Assembly (NCBI GenBank): GCA_028823855.1
Contig: JAPPFL010000052.1
Coordinates: 1 to 64,000, forward strand
Direction: 5' to 3'
Length of the DNA stretch: 64,000 nucleotides
Source of the DNA: Albidovulum sp.
GTDB lineage: Bacteria > Pseudomonadota > Alphaproteobacteria > Rhodobacterales > Rhodobacteraceae
Shown: in pieces, positions 9,552-19,949 of the stretch
Position numbering within the stretch: position 1 is the stretch's first letter
How the letters are laid out: each line of letters begins with the position of its first letter
Notes under the pieces: generated by a model
Seen by the model: only the letters and a program-made list of their open reading frames with translations
Told to the model about the DNA's origin: nothing
Database searches by the model: none
Program-made: the position numbers and the translations under genes

Positions 9552-9593
9552 ATGTCAACGGTTATCGAAAAACCCAACAGCCCTGAAAGTTAG
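9552..9593 (+). other. Thirteen-codon mini-ORF, possible remnant of a lost gene
   Basis: After the permease stop there is a GAGG ribosome-site-like sequence followed by ATG 9552 and MSTVIEKPNSPES, then a stop at 9591-9593. The GH1 gene begins 3 bp later. Amino-acid transporter operons normally carry the ATPase gene at this point, so this could be the surviving start of a deleted ATPase gene. It could also be a leader peptide or chance. Confidence 0.25.
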
Positions 9594-9596
9594 TCG

Positions 9597-10985
9597 ATGT
9601 CAGAGAGTCATCCAGGCTTGGCCGAGGGATTGGCGAAACGCGCGAATTGCATCCAACTGCCGGCGGGTTTTTTGATCGGAACAGCAACGGCCGCCTATCA
9701 GATTGAAGGCGCGGTCGCCGATGACGGTCGCGGAGAAAGCATTTGGGACAGATTCTCGTCGCAAAGAGGCCGAATTAAGGGCGGCGACACTGCCCGAGTC
9801 GCCTGCGATCACTACAACCTGTTTGAAACAGACATCGAAATCATGGCCCAGCTCGGCATCAACGCCTATCGGTTTTCGATATCGTGGCCAAGAATTTTTC
9901 CGGACGGCCGCGGAGCGGTCAATTGCAGGGGAATTGAATTCTATCAGCGGCTCGTCGACAAATTGCTGCGAAGCGGGATTGAGCCCTTTGCTACGTTGTA
10001 TCACTGGGATTTGCCTCAATCGCTGCAGGAGCAGGGAGGAGGGTGGCTTCGACGCGGCGTAGCCGACGACTTTGCCGACTACGCCTATTCCGTATCGCGA
10101 AAGTTAGGCGACGTCGCGCATTGGTCCACAATCAACGAGCCTTGGACATTCGGCTGGTGGGGCTATGGCTTTGGCACCGAGGCTCCCGGAATCGACGGAG
10201 GCGCTAAATCCGCGTTGGCCGCCATTCATCACGCTCTTCTTGGGCACGGGAAGGCCGTGGAGGCGGTTAAGTCGAACAACTCTCGCGCGGAAGTCGGCAT
10301 CGTTCTAGATCTGAATTGCGTGTCGCCGGCAAGCGACGTTAAGGCGGACTTCGCGGCCGCGAAGCGATTCGATGGCTGCCAGAATCGCTGGTTCCTAGAA
10401 GCAATTTTCAATTCGCGCTATCCCTCCGACATGCTCGAGCTTTTCGCATCCGACGGGCCGCCCGTCCGTGAAGGAGACATGGCCAGGATTTCCGCGCCCC
10501 TGGATTTTCTGGGCATAAATTGCTACAGGCGGTCGATTATCGGAGAAGGCTCGGATTTTCCGCCGCTTAACATCCGACGCGCATCGCCCGAGGGCAGGGT
10601 AACCGCGATGGGTTGGGAAATTTGGCCGCAATCGATAAGCGACATACTTCGCCGGGTGGATCGCGAATATCGGCCCAACGCCCTCTACATTACCGAGAAC
10701 GGAGCCGCTTTCGAAGACCGTTTCGAATCTGACGGTCGAATTATCGATTTGGACCGCGCGGAGTACATTATCGAGCATCTTGAACAGTCATTGGAAGCTC
10801 AATCTCGGGGCGTGAATCTCAAGGGCTATTTCGCATGGACGCTACTTGACAACTTCGAATGGACATTAGGCTATAGTGCGCGGTTCGGACTGGTGCGCGT
10901 AGATTTTGGAAACGACTGCGCTCGAATGCTCAAAAGTAGCGGTGAATATTTCCGGCAAATTGCCATGCAGGCGCGTAGCCATTGA
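9597..10985 (+). CDS. Glycoside hydrolase family 1 (beta-glucosidase/beta-galactosidase type)
   Basis: A 462-residue GH1 enzyme of normal length, hydrolysing beta-linked glucosides or galactosides with retention. The N-terminal family signature FLIGTATAAYQIEGA is present near residue 25. The acid/base glutamate is E181 in TINEPW and the nucleophile is E367 in ITENG. The C-terminal aglycone/glycone motif LLDNFEWTLGYSARFGLV is intact. There is no signal peptide, so it works on an imported substrate in the cytoplasm. The start is ATG 9597. Its stop overlaps the TTG start of the fusion protein downstream, so translation of the two is coupled. Placement between an amino-acid importer and an amino-compound kinase/lyase points to a glycosylated amino compound rather than a plain disaccharide. 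Confidence 0.92.
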   Translation: MSESHPGLAEGLAKRANCIQLPAGFLIGTATAAYQIEGAVADDGRGESIWDRFSSQRGRIKGGDTARVACDHYNLFETDIEIMAQLGINAYRFSISWPRIFPDGRGAVNCRGIEFYQRLVDKLLRSGIEPFATLYHWDLPQSLQEQGGGWLRRGVADDFADYAYSVSRKLGDVAHWSTINEPWTFGWWGYGFGTEAPGIDGGAKSALAAIHHALLGHGKAVEAVKSNNSRAEVGIVLDLNCVSPASDVKADFAAAKRFDGCQNRWFLEAIFNSRYPSDMLELFASDGPPVREGDMARISAPLDFLGINCYRRSIIGEGSDFPPLNIRRASPEGRVTAMGWEIWPQSISDILRRVDREYRPNALYITENGAAFEDRFESDGRIIDLDRAEYIIEHLEQSLEAQSRGVNLKGYFAWTLLDNFEWTLGYSARFGLVRVDFGNDCARMLKSSGEYFRQIAMQARSH

Positions 10986-13966
10986 CAGCCAAGTCAATTT
11001 TCGACCGGTCCCCGCCGAACTTTCAGGTCGAAGAACTGCGAGCGATCGCCGCGCGCCATTTCGGAATCGGCGGCGTTAAAATCACGCCACTCGACAGCGA
11101 ACGCGACCAAAACGCCAAAATAGAAGCGGATTCAGGCACGTACGTTTTAAAGATTGCCAATGCCGGCGAGAATTCCGGAGTATTGGCAATGCAGTGCGCA
11201 GTCCTGCACCATTTGGAGCAAGTTGCGCCGGCGATCCGGGTTCCGCGAATTGTATCGGCGAGGGACGGAGCGGACATCGTAAAAGTTAGACGAGGTCGCG
11301 ACGAGTTTCTTGTTCGAGTCGTGACCTTTCTGCACGGACCGCTCGTCGGGTCTGTTCCCGCCACTCCGAAACTAGCGCGAAGCCTCGGTTCATTTCTAGG
11401 AAAATTCTCCAGAGCGATGCAAGGATTCGGACATCCCGCTTGTCACAGGAGCGATTTTCTCTGGAATTTGGACTCCGTTACCAGGGTCAGCGAATTCGTC
11501 GACGACATCGAAAACGACAATGCCAGGATTAACTGTCGTTACGGTCTATTGCGCTACGATTCTTTCCTGGCCGGGCGACTGCCTAGGCTTCGCATGGCTA
11601 CTATTCACCAAGACGCGAACGACAACAACGTCGTGCTATCCGATTCGAACAATTCGGAAATCGCGGGAATCTTCGATTTTGGCGACATGGTTTTTGGTCG
11701 CCAAATAAACGAGTTGGCAGTAGCGATGGCATATATCTTGTTGAATGCGAAGGATCTTTGGGGAACCGCAAGCGAAATAGTCGCCGGTTATGCAAGCGAA
11801 TTTCCGCTGGTTGAGCAGGAGATCGAAGTATTATTCGACTTAATGCGGCTTCGACTAATTATGAGCGTTTGCATTTCGTCCCGGCGCGCCAGGCTGTTTC
11901 CCGACAATAGCTATCTACGAATATCGCAAGCGCCGGCCGAGGCTCTGCTAACAAGGCTGGCTACGGTGGACGAAGGGCTGGCGGAAATGGCGTTCAGAGA
12001 TGCTGCGGGGTTTTCTCCGGCCGGACACCATAGCGAGATTTTGAATTGGCTGGAATCGGGCGGTAGCACGCCTGCCAGCTTGTCCGGATTCGATGTCGGG
12101 TCGGCGAGGCGGTTCGTTGTCAGCGCGGCGAAGCGTTCTGATCTATCGGGAGCGTACGATTGGAATGAAATCGGCGAACTGGTTTCGGAATTCAATGCCG
12201 AGATCGGTTTCGGGTTGCCGCCCGACAAAATATCGGAGATGTCGCCTCACACCGGCTGGCTCGACATATTTTTGCCAGTCGGAAGCGCCGTTAGAGCTTT
12301 GTTCGAAGGCGAAGTCGTTCAAGCGGGCAAGGAAGAGGCGAGCGGAAAAGCGGCCCAGAGGATAGCGATTCAACATTCGGCCGATCGAGGCAATTCGCTG
12401 TTTTATACGAGCTACGAGTTTCCGTGGAATAATTCCTGTAGCGAATTTTCCAGCGGCGACCGGGTCAATGCCGGCGACGTCATAGGACGGGTCGCGTCGG
12501 AAACCGGGTATAATTTCGGCATATGCAGGCTGCGTTGCTCGAGCACCGTGTTCCAAGTCCTCGGCATGGTTACGTGCGATCCGGTCCTACGCGCCGCGCT
12601 GGCAAAAACTCGCTTGGACCCAAGGCCGATTTTGAAGACAGGCATTGGCAAGGCGTACTGCGATTCTAGAAGCAAGGAAGCGCTGCTGGGCCGGCGCCGA
12701 AGGGTCCTTGGCCCTTCGCTTAGCCTGGCGTACGACGATTGCCTGCACATCGTTTCCGGGAATGGAACGTACCTCGTAGATTCGGAAGGGAGGCGATATC
12801 TCGATTGCGTCAACAATGTGGCGCATGTCGGACATAGCCATCCCGACGTAGCGAAAGCCGTTGCCGAGCAAGCGCGACTCTTGAACTCAAACACCAGGTA
12901 CTTGAGCGAGACGCGCCTTGACTACGCTGAGAGATTGGCCGGCGAGCTACCGGCGCCGCTTTCAGTTATCTATCTCGTTTGCACCGGTTCGGAAGCCAAC
13001 GAGTTGGCATTGAGGATCGCTCGCTCTCACACGATGCGCCGCGGCATAATTGTTCTAGATTGGGCATATCATGGCAATACAACGAGCCTAGTCGAGATCA
13101 GCCCCTACAAATTTAAGCGGAGAGGCGGATTTGCCGAGCCGGCGCATGTGGAAGTCGCCGAAATTCCCAATCGGACCGGCGGCGGATCCAATTGCGCAGA
13201 AAAGGACGCTGGCGCCGCGAGTTCTCGATCTGTCGCAGAATGCATTGCTCGCCTACGCAAGAAGTCTGGAATGGGGCCTGCGGCGTTCTTCGCCGAATCG
13301 GTTGCAGGCGTAGCCGGGCAAATTTTCTACCCCCAAAATTTCCTGAAATCGGCATTTGAATACGTGCGCGACGACGGAGGCCTCTGCATCGCCGACGAGG
13401 TTCAGTGCGGATTCGGACGCTTGGGCGAATGTTTCTGGGGGTTCGAGTATCAAGATGCCGTTCCCGATATACTGACATTCGGGAAACCTGCCGGCAATGG
13501 CTTTCCGCTCGCAGGCGTGGCGACGACGCCGGAAATCTCGGCGTCGTTCGCAAATGGTATGGAGTACTTTAACTCTTTCGGCGGCAATCAGGTTTCGGCT
13601 GCCGCAGGACTGTCAGTTTTAGCCGCGCTGGAGAAAGAAAACCTGCTCGAGAACGCGCTGGGAACCGGCCGCTATCTGAAGCAAGGGCTTAGAGCACTTG
13701 CAAAGAAATTCGAGATCATCGGCGATGTTCGAGGGATGGGACTATTCCTTGGGATAGAATTAGTTGAAAATCGGCGCAGTTTTTTGCCCGCTGGCGACGC
13801 GGCATCGCGAGTTTCGAATGCCATGCGCGCGAATGGAGTTCTAGTTTCGACCGACGGTCCACACGAAAATGTTCTGAAAATCAAGCCGCCGTTGTGCTTC
13901 GGACGGATAGAAGCAGATCTGCTTTGCGACGTGTTCGCCGAGGCACTATCGCAGGAACGGTTCTGA
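10982..13966 (+). CDS. Fusion: APH-type kinase, M23-like domain, class III aminotransferase/phospholyase
   Basis: A 994-residue three-part protein. Residues about 20-330 are an aminoglycoside/choline-kinase fold, with a catalytic-loop variant of HxDxxxxN at HQDANDNN (about 205-212) and FDFGD (about 230). Residues about 410-530 resemble an M23 metallopeptidase barrel ([20 protein letters not shown]), but the usual HxH pair near its end reads CRLRC, so peptidase activity is doubtful. Residues about 555-985 are a class III PLP enzyme: [35 protein letters not shown] and the PLP lysine in TFGKPAGNG (about 833). Kinase plus this PLP branch matches hydroxylysine kinase with phosphohydroxylysine phospholyase, or ethanolamine kinase with phosphoethanolamine phospholyase. 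It starts at TTG 10982, which overlaps the GH1 stop. Last gene of the operon. Confidence 0.88.
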   Translation: MTAKSIFDRSPPNFQVEELRAIAARHFGIGGVKITPLDSERDQNAKIEADSGTYVLKIANAGENSGVLAMQCAVLHHLEQVAPAIRVPRIVSARDGADIVKVRRGRDEFLVRVVTFLHGPLVGSVPATPKLARSLGSFLGKFSRAMQGFGHPACHRSDFLWNLDSVTRVSEFVDDIENDNARINCRYGLLRYDSFLAGRLPRLRMATIHQDANDNNVVLSDSNNSEIAGIFDFGDMVFGRQINELAVAMAYILLNAKDLWGTASEIVAGYASEFPLVEQEIEVLFDLMRLRLIMSVCISSRRARLFPDNSYLRISQAPAEALLTRLATVDEGLAEMAFRDAAGFSPAGHHSEILNWLESGGSTPASLSGFDVGSARRFVVSAAKRSDLSGAYDWNEIGELVSEFNAEIGFGLPPDKISEMSPHTGWLDIFLPVGSAVRALFEGEVVQAGKEEASGKAAQRIAIQHSADRGNSLFYTSYEFPWNNSCSEFSSGDRVNAGDVIGRVASETGYNFGICRLRCSSTVFQVLGMVTCDPVLRAALAKTRLDPRPILKTGIGKAYCDSRSKEALLGRRRRVLGPSLSLAYDDCLHIVSGNGTYLVDSEGRRYLDCVNNVAHVGHSHPDVAKAVAEQARLLNSNTRYLSETRLDYAERLAGELPAPLSVIYLVCTGSEANELALRIARSHTMRRGIIVLDWAYHGNTTSLVEISPYKFKRRGGFAEPAHVEVAEIPNRTGGGSNCAEKDAGAASSRSVAECIARLRKKSGMGPAAFFAESVAGVAGQIFYPQNFLKSAFEYVRDDGGLCIADEVQCGFGRLGECFWGFEYQDAVPDILTFGKPAGNGFPLAGVATTPEISASFANGMEYFNSFGGNQVSAAAGLSVLAALEKENLLENALGTGRYLKQGLRALAKKFEIIGDVRGMGLFLGIELVENRRSFLPAGDAASRVSNAMRANGVLVSTDGPHENVLKIKPPLCFGRIEADLLCDVFAEALSQERF

Positions 13967-13980
13967 CCGACGCATCGGTC
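13965..13980 (+). terminator. Hairpin over the stop codon of the fusion gene
   Basis: GACCGA (13965-13970) and TCGGTC (13975-13980) can pair around a CGCA loop. It starts inside the stop codon of the operon's last gene, in a convergent gap with ssb. No T run follows, so intrinsic termination is not certain. Confidence 0.3.
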
Positions 13981-14194
13981 CGAGCGTAAGCGCGATTCCC
14001 GTAGGAGGCGAAACTGTTTATTCAACCCTCCGGCGAACCCTGCGTGAATTTTCTCTGGAAAATCAAAACTCGCGACTTTTTTTGCGCTAAATGGTCCCGA
14101 GCGGCCAAATCTACCGATGTCCAGCGGCAAATATTTCACAAGCTAGCAAAATTTAGAATCCGTAGCTTCGGCAAGCATTTGGCTTTTGCCGAAC

Positions 14195-14656
14195 TTAGAA
14201 TGGGATGTTGTCGTCGAGGTCGTTTTCGTCCGGAACGTCGTCAATCTGCGAAGACCTATGTCCGCCATTGCGGTCGCTCGGCGGCCTTTCCGAATATGAC
14301 GCGTCGTCGCGGCTTCCCAGCAATTGCAATTCGCTCCGGAACGGCCTAAGCACAACTTCCGTGGTATATCGCTCGTTACCCGTCTGATCGGTCCATTTCC
14401 TAGTTTCAAGTTGGCCTTCCAAATAGACTTGGCGTCCCTTGCGAAGGTAGTTTTCGGCAACGCGCACCAGAGGCTCGCTTAAAATCGAAACCCGATGCCA
14501 TTCGGTGCGTTCGCGATTTTCGCCCGATTCTCGGTCCTTCCACCTGTTGGTCGTAGCAACCGACAAATTGCAAACTTTACCTCCGCTGGAAAAAGTCCGG
14601 ACTTCCGGATCCCTACCCAAATTTCCGACGAGAATCACTTTGTTTACCGACGCCAT
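14195..14656 (-). CDS. ssb: Single-stranded DNA-binding protein
   Basis: A 153-residue SSB that coats single-stranded DNA in replication, repair and recombination and recruits partner proteins. The OB fold starts at [20 protein letters not shown], preceded by an AAGGAGG-type ribosome site, which fixes the start at ATG 14656. Aromatic and basic DNA-contact stretches such as TEWHRVSI and [14 protein letters not shown] are present. The C-terminal tail is short, polar and acidic and ends in DDNIPF, the partner-binding tip. It is divergent from uvrA across 492 bp, an arrangement common in alphaproteobacteria. Confidence 0.96.
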   Translation of the reverse strand: MASVNKVILVGNLGRDPEVRTFSSGGKVCNLSVATTNRWKDRESGENRERTEWHRVSILSEPLVRVAENYLRKGRQVYLEGQLETRKWTDQTGNERYTTEVVLRPFRSELQLLGSRDDASYSERPPSDRNGGHRSSQIDDVPDENDLDDNIPF

Positions 14657-15148
14657 TGCGGCCTCCTTCAAAACCCGGAACCCGTTTCCGAAATCGGATT
14701 CGGGCGAACTGTACCGCTTTCCGCGCAACTCGGCAATGAAGATCGATTGCTCCTTGTCTCAATGTCCATCGGTCGGCAAATTTTCAATTGCCAGCCAAAA
14801 AAAAATCGGCTGCGCAGGAATGCTTGGCAGGCGCTCCCAACCAAAGGAATTTGGCGCCGGAAAACCGGTGGGATGCGACGGGCAGTTGCGCGGCATGCGT
14901 TGGATCTTTTCAAAAGCTTTGGCTCAAATTCCCGGCATTTTCGCGCGCTCCAGCGAATTGGCTTGCGATCGCTTTCAATTCGAATAATTGTACCCTTTTA
15001 CCCGGGAATCGCGCCAAATTTGCGTTGCAAAGTCGTGGCAAAGGCGCATAGCAGAGCTAGGCGGTTTTTCGCAAAAGACTATTCCTGCGCGCCAGCGGTT
15101 CCATGCGATTGGTCCGGTAGGCGCCAATGTTGGCTCGTCGGAGATACA
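14657..15148. other. Intergenic region, 492 bp, divergent ssb/uvrA promoter region
   Basis: Both flanking genes are often under SOS control. I looked for the alphaproteobacterial LexA site (GTTC, 7 bases, GTTC or its complement) and did not find a clear one. An open frame runs through the whole gap in frame with uvrA, but it is antisense to ssb and has no family support. Confidence 0.5.
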
Positions 15149-18004
15149 ATGGCGGAACTAAAGGAAATAAGAGTAAGAGGCGCCCGCGAGCACAACTTGA
15201 AGTCGGTGGACGTAGATATTCCGCGAAACAAGCTCGTTGTTGTGACTGGATTGAGCGGATCGGGAAAATCGTCACTCGCTTTGGATACGATATATGCGGA
15301 AGGTCAGCGGCGATACGTGGAAAGCCTCTCGGCATACGCTCGTCAGTTCTTGAACATGATGGAGAAGCCGGACGTCGATCAGATTATGGGTTTGTCCCCG
15401 GCAATCTCGATCGAGCAGAAGTCGACATCGAAGAATCCGCGTTCGACAGTCGGAACGGTTACCGAGATTTATGATTACTTGCGCCTCTTGTTCGCTAGGG
15501 TCGGCACGCCAATTTCACCCGCAACCGGGCTTCCGATCACTGCGCAGCAGGTTTCCGACATGGTTCGCCAGATTTTCACTTTTGAGCCAGGCACCAGAGC
15601 CTTGCTGCTCGCTCCGATCGTCCGGGACCGGAAGGGCGAGTACAAAAAGGAAATGCAGGAATTGAGGAAAAAAGGATTTCAAAGAATCCGCGTGGACGGC
15701 GAGGTCCACGATCTAGACTCCCCGCCTGTCCTCGACAAGAAATTTCGGCATAATATCGAACTTGTGGTAGATCGGATCGTTGTCGACCGAGGCGGCGGGC
15801 AAAGATATGCGGATTCACTGAGAACCGCGCTTGATCTGGCCTCGGGGATTGCTTTTTTTGAAACCGTTCCGGATGAAGGCGATTCCGAACGCGTTGTCTT
15901 TTCAGAGAACTTTTCGTGTCCCGAGTCGGGATTCACGATTCCCGAAATCGAACCGAGATTATTTTCTTTCAATGCGCCCTTCGGTGCCTGTCCCGACTGC
16001 GACGGTCTAGGGCGAGAGATGTTCTTCGACCCCGAACGCATAGTGCCGGACAAGTCGATGCCGCTCTTTAACGCCATTGCGCCATGGGGTGTGAATTCAG
16101 CTTCGCCGTACCTCATGTCCACTTTGCGGTCTCTTGAGAAGCACTACAAATTTTCGCTCTACACTCCGTGGTGCCAACAAAGTCCGCAAATACAAAACGT
16201 TATACTCTATGGCTCGAATAGAGAATCCATCCAATTCCGCTATTCCGATAGCGGACGCGAATACAAGGTCGAAAGGCAATTCGAAGGAGTCATTCCCAAT
16301 TTGCAGCGGCGGTATCGGGAAACTTCCTCGGACTATATGCGGCAGGAATTCGAGAAATTCATGAACTTTCGGCCATGCGAAGAGTGCGATGGATTTCGGC
16401 TAAAGCCGGAGGCGCTGGCGGTCAAGATCGGCGGAAGTCACATTTCGGAAGTCACAGATCTTTCGATATCTAAGGCATTGTCTTGGGCAAGCGAAGTGCC
16501 GGAACATCTAAGTTCGCAAAACAACAAGATCGCTGAGACGATACTCAAGGAAATTCGTGAAAGACTCCAGTTTCTCGTGAATGTCGGGCTCGAATACCTG
16601 ACGCTCTCGCGTGCTTCGGGAACTCTTTCCGGAGGCGAAAGCCAGCGAATTCGCTTGGCTAGCCAGATCGGCTCCGGTTTGACCGGCGTTCTCTACGTTC
16701 TCGACGAGCCTTCGATCGGCCTCCACCAACGGGACAATAGACGGCTGCTCGATACTCTCGCAGGCCTTAGAGACCAGGGCAATTCAGTAATCGTGGTTGA
16801 GCACGACGAAGAAACTATCAGGGAAGCGGACTTCGTTCTCGATATGGGGCCGGGCGCAGGCACTCACGGCGGAGAGATCGTCGCGAGCGGCCCACCTGGA
16901 GCGATTGCGGCAAACCCTGCCTCGATCACCGGCCAGTACCTGAAGGGCAAGCTAATTATTGCCGTTCCGGAAAATCGTCGCAACGGAAAAGGGGTTTCCG
17001 TAAATGTCATTGGGGCCTGCGGAAACAACTTGAAAAAAATCGACGTGGAATTTCCGCTTGGCAAGTTCATTTGCGTCACCGGCGTTTCGGGAAGCGGAAA
17101 GTCGACCCTGACGATCGAAACGCTGTACAAGATTGCGCATGCGGAGATTCACGCGGCGCGGCATTCGCCCGCCAAATGCGCGCGGATCGAAGGGCTGAGC
17201 CATATAGACAAAATCATCCAGATCGACCAGCGCCCCATTGGACGCACGCCGCGATCGAATCCGGCCACATATACCGGGGCGTTCGCTCCGATTAGGGACT
17301 GGTACGCCGAATTGCCGGATTCCAAAATGCTCGGATACAAGCCGGGCCGCTTCTCGTTCAATGTCAGGGGCGGAAGATGCGAAGCGTGCAAAGGCGACGG
17401 TCTAATCAAGATTGAAATGCACTTTCTGCCGGATGTCTACGTGAAATGCGAAAACTGCGGCGGGAAGCGTTACAACGACGAAACTTTGGAAATTAAGTTC
17501 AAGGGCAAATCGATAGCCGACATTCTTGACATGACAGTGGAGGACGCATCGAGGTTTTTCGAGGCGATCCCGGCAATCCACGGGAAATTGAGTGCGCTAA
17601 AGCGTGTCGGCCTAGGCTACATCAAAGTAGGCCAGCAGGCGACAACCTTGTCGGGAGGCGAGGCTCAGCGCGTGAAATTGTCCAAGGAGCTCTCGAGAAA
17701 ATCGACCGGCCGCACGATGTACATATTGGACGAGCCGACGACGGGCCTGCACTTCGACGACGTCAAGAAATTGCTGGAAGTATTGCACGAGCTTGTCGAC
17801 CAGGGGAACACTGTAATCGTCATCGAGCACAATCTGGATGTCGTAAAAACGGCAGACTGGATCATTGACGTCGGCCCTGAAGGTGGCGACCTCGGCGGAA
17901 ACATTGTCGCCGCAGGTACGCCCGAAGACATTGCGTCGTCTCCGGAAAGCCACACCGGGCGATTTCTTGCCGCCTGCCTGGTAGATCGGCAGGCCGCCGC
18001 CTAA
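15149..18004 (+). CDS. uvrA: Excinuclease ABC subunit A
   Basis: A full-length 951-residue UvrA, the damage-recognising ATPase of nucleotide excision repair. Both ABC modules are complete: Walker [12 protein letters not shown] near residue 33 and [11 protein letters not shown] near 645, signatures LSGGESQR and LSGGEAQR, and Walker B regions [11 protein letters not shown] and [11 protein letters not shown]. The second zinc finger (CEACKGDG...CENCGGKR) is intact. The first reads CPESG...CPDCDG, lacking the second cysteine of the classical CxxC; this is usual in alphaproteobacterial UvrA. The start is ATG 15149 ([18 protein letters not shown]). The open frame continues upstream but without conserved sequence. 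It is divergent from ssb and convergent with mmsB. Confidence 0.97.
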   Translation: MAELKEIRVRGAREHNLKSVDVDIPRNKLVVVTGLSGSGKSSLALDTIYAEGQRRYVESLSAYARQFLNMMEKPDVDQIMGLSPAISIEQKSTSKNPRSTVGTVTEIYDYLRLLFARVGTPISPATGLPITAQQVSDMVRQIFTFEPGTRALLLAPIVRDRKGEYKKEMQELRKKGFQRIRVDGEVHDLDSPPVLDKKFRHNIELVVDRIVVDRGGGQRYADSLRTALDLASGIAFFETVPDEGDSERVVFSENFSCPESGFTIPEIEPRLFSFNAPFGACPDCDGLGREMFFDPERIVPDKSMPLFNAIAPWGVNSASPYLMSTLRSLEKHYKFSLYTPWCQQSPQIQNVILYGSNRESIQFRYSDSGREYKVERQFEGVIPNLQRRYRETSSDYMRQEFEKFMNFRPCEECDGFRLKPEALAVKIGGSHISEVTDLSISKALSWASEVPEHLSSQNNKIAETILKEIRERLQFLVNVGLEYLTLSRASGTLSGGESQRIRLASQIGSGLTGVLYVLDEPSIGLHQRDNRRLLDTLAGLRDQGNSVIVVEHDEETIREADFVLDMGPGAGTHGGEIVASGPPGAIAANPASITGQYLKGKLIIAVPENRRNGKGVSVNVIGACGNNLKKIDVEFPLGKFICVTGVSGSGKSTLTIETLYKIAHAEIHAARHSPAKCARIEGLSHIDKIIQIDQRPIGRTPRSNPATYTGAFAPIRDWYAELPDSKMLGYKPGRFSFNVRGGRCEACKGDGLIKIEMHFLPDVYVKCENCGGKRYNDETLEIKFKGKSIADILDMTVEDASRFFEAIPAIHGKLSALKRVGLGYIKVGQQATTLSGGEAQRVKLSKELSRKSTGRTMYILDEPTTGLHFDDVKKLLEVLHELVDQGNTVIVIEHNLDVVKTADWIIDVGPEGGDLGGNIVAAGTPEDIASSPESHTGRFLAACLVDRQAAA

Positions 18005-18040
18005 TTCTCCAATTAAGGCTTGGCGGAACGGCGCGCCCGC

Positions 18041-18907
18041 CTACAGCTTTTCTGCGAATTTCAGAAATATGGCGGAGAAATCTTTGCCCGATCCGCCTTC
18101 ATTTTCAACAAACGATTCATAGATATCGTTAGCGAGTCGTCCGACCGGCGTGTCAGCGCTCGCCGAAGCCGCGGCGATTTGCGCTAGTCGAAGATCCTTC
18201 AGCATCAAATCGGCGGCAAATCCTGGCCGGTAGCCGTTGTCGGCCGGCGAGGTCGGTCCAACGGACGGGACGGGGCAGTAGGCATTCATGCTCCAGCTAT
18301 ATCCCGAAGATGTCGATACAACCTCGAACATGCGCTCGCGTGACAATCCTAGCCGATCCGCAAGAGCAAATGCTTCGCACGTCACGATCATCGTCGCGCC
18401 GAGAATCATATTATTGCAGATTTTGGCAATCTGTCCGGTACCGGCTTCACCGCAGTGAACGGCCTTGCTGCCCATGATGTCGAAGAGCGGCTCTAGGTTT
18501 TTGAAGTCGTCTTCCGCGCCGCCGGCCATGAAAGTTAGCGAGCCCGCCACCGCGCCGCCGACGCCGCCGGAAACGGGCGCATCCACGAATCGGAGATTTG
18601 CCGTTTTAGCGGAAACGTAGACTTCGAGAGCGCTGTCTATATCAACGGTCGAACAGTCAAGTAGAATAGCGCCGGACTTCATTGCCGGCAGGATTTCGAC
18701 GGCGACGGACTTCACGGCCTCGCCATCAGGCAGCATTGTGATCACGACATCGCGATTTGCGGCGGCGTCTACGGCCGACGACGCCGATTTGACGCCTTCC
18801 GGACATGCGCGGACGATGTCGTATCCAGCTATATCTATATTTGCCGCGGCCAGGTTGCGAGCCATGGGTTCGCCCATGTTGCCCAGTCCTATGAATCCAA
18901 CTTTCAT
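18041..18907 (-). CDS. mmsB: 3-hydroxyisobutyrate dehydrogenase
   Basis: A 288-residue NAD-dependent beta-hydroxyacid dehydrogenase that oxidises 3-hydroxyisobutyrate to methylmalonate semialdehyde in valine breakdown. The nucleotide-binding fold starts the protein (VGFIGLGNMGEPMARNL). The substrate-binding signature APVSGGVGGAVAGSL is near residue 118 and the catalytic lysine lies in GQIAKICNN near residue 168. Length is normal. Its ATG overlaps the stop of the 3-hydroxyisobutyryl-CoA hydrolase gene by 4 bp. It is the last gene of the mmsA-acd-hydrolase-mmsB operon, which supports this substrate over other family members such as tartronate semialdehyde. Confidence 0.93.
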   Translation of the reverse strand: MKVGFIGLGNMGEPMARNLAAANIDIAGYDIVRACPEGVKSASSAVDAAANRDVVITMLPDGEAVKSVAVEILPAMKSGAILLDCSTVDIDSALEVYVSAKTANLRFVDAPVSGGVGGAVAGSLTFMAGGAEDDFKNLEPLFDIMGSKAVHCGEAGTGQIAKICNNMILGATMIVTCEAFALADRLGLSRERMFEVVSTSSGYSWSMNAYCPVPSVGPTSPADNGYRPGFAADLMLKDLRLAQIAAASASADTPVGRLANDIYESFVENEGGSGKDFSAIFLKFAEKL

Positions 18908-19947
18908 CTTTCGAACTCCAACTCTAGAGAACTATCCGATAGCGGAGCGAGCATGCGAGCGACGTCTTCGGCCGGAACTTCTTCCGCCGCCCGGTGACGC
19001 CATTTCGGCGTACCATCCTTGTCTATGATCTTCGCCCGGATCCCTTCAAGAAAATCGCCGTGCTCGGCGGCTCGAGAAGTAAACCTGTATTCCAATCGAA
19101 GTGCTTCACGCAAAGTCGAAGACGAACGCTGCAATCGAACGAGAGCGACCGCAACGGCGACCGACAGCGGCGAATTGCGCCGAATGGACTCCAAAATTCT
19201 AGCGCAAGTCTCAGTACTGCGATATTTTAGCGCTTCGACGATTTCGCCAATATCCTTCTTTGCGAAAATGTCATCGACGCACTCGCGGACTTTGTCCAAT
19301 CTGCCCGGCGGCGCATGGGCGGCGAATTGGGCGATCCGTCCGGTGTCGCCGCTTTCGGTCAAATTTCGTTTAATGCCGAGCCAATTCTCCCTCGGCACGA
19401 AAACGTCCGCGAATCCAGCCAAGAGCGCGTCGGCCGGTCCCATATGCGCCGCCGTCGACGCCAGATACTCTCCAAGCCGCCCCGGCGCTCTCGCTAGGAT
19501 CAGCGATCCGCCAACGTCGGGAACTAGGCCGATGCCGCACTCGGGCATGGCGATGCGGCTGTTTTCGCAAACGATACGATGCGTTCCATGGCATCCCACG
19601 CCGACGCCGCCGCCCATTGTATAGCCGTGGAGAAAGCTGACCACCGGCTTGGGCCACTCCGAGATCTTCGCGTTCAAACGGTATTCATCACTCCAGAATC
19701 TGCGGCCGTATTCATAGTCGCCGGCCGTGCCGGTTCTGTACATTTCCGCGATATCGCCACCCGAACAGAAAGCGCGTTCGCCTTCGCCTTCGATTATCGC
19801 CAGGCGCACTTCCGGATCCTCTCGCCATGCGTCGAACGCCTTTTCGATCGCAAGGCACATTTCGTACGTCAGCGCATTGAGCGCCTCCGGCCTGTTCAAG
19901 GTCACACGGCCGGCGAATCCGTCGCGTCGAATGAATATTTCCGGCAT
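18904..19947 (-). CDS. 3-hydroxyisobutyryl-CoA hydrolase
   Basis: A 347-residue crotonase-fold enzyme of the HIBCH branch, which releases CoA from 3-hydroxyisobutyryl-CoA. The oxyanion-hole and active-site segments are FCSGGDIAEMY and HGYTMGGGVGVGCHG, followed by AMPECGIGLVPDVGG; the extra length relative to a 260-residue enoyl-CoA hydratase is typical of HIBCH. I start it at ATG 19947 (MPEIFIRRD), 2 bp after the stop of the acyl-CoA dehydrogenase gene; an in-frame TTG at 19953 would overlap by 4 bp and is possible. A separate hydratase for methacrylyl-CoA is not in the operon and must be supplied elsewhere. Confidence 0.9.
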   Translation of the reverse strand: MPEIFIRRDGFAGRVTLNRPEALNALTYEMCLAIEKAFDAWREDPEVRLAIIEGEGERAFCSGGDIAEMYRTGTAGDYEYGRRFWSDEYRLNAKISEWPKPVVSFLHGYTMGGGVGVGCHGTHRIVCENSRIAMPECGIGLVPDVGGSLILARAPGRLGEYLASTAAHMGPADALLAGFADVFVPRENWLGIKRNLTESGDTGRIAQFAAHAPPGRLDKVRECVDDIFAKKDIGEIVEALKYRSTETCARILESIRRNSPLSVAVAVALVRLQRSSSTLREALRLEYRFTSRAAEHGDFLEGIRAKIIDKDGTPKWRHRAAEEVPAEDVARMLAPLSDSSLELEFER

Positions 19948-19949
19948 GA

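Noticed and set aside
14495-15148. In-frame 218-codon extension upstream of uvrA
   Set aside because: It is antisense to ssb for part of its length, has no conserved sequence, and UvrA homologues start at [11 protein letters not shown].
14657-15148. SOS (LexA) box between ssb and uvrA
   Set aside because: I looked for GTTC-N7-GTTC and its complement and found only single GTTC or GAAC words with wrong spacing.
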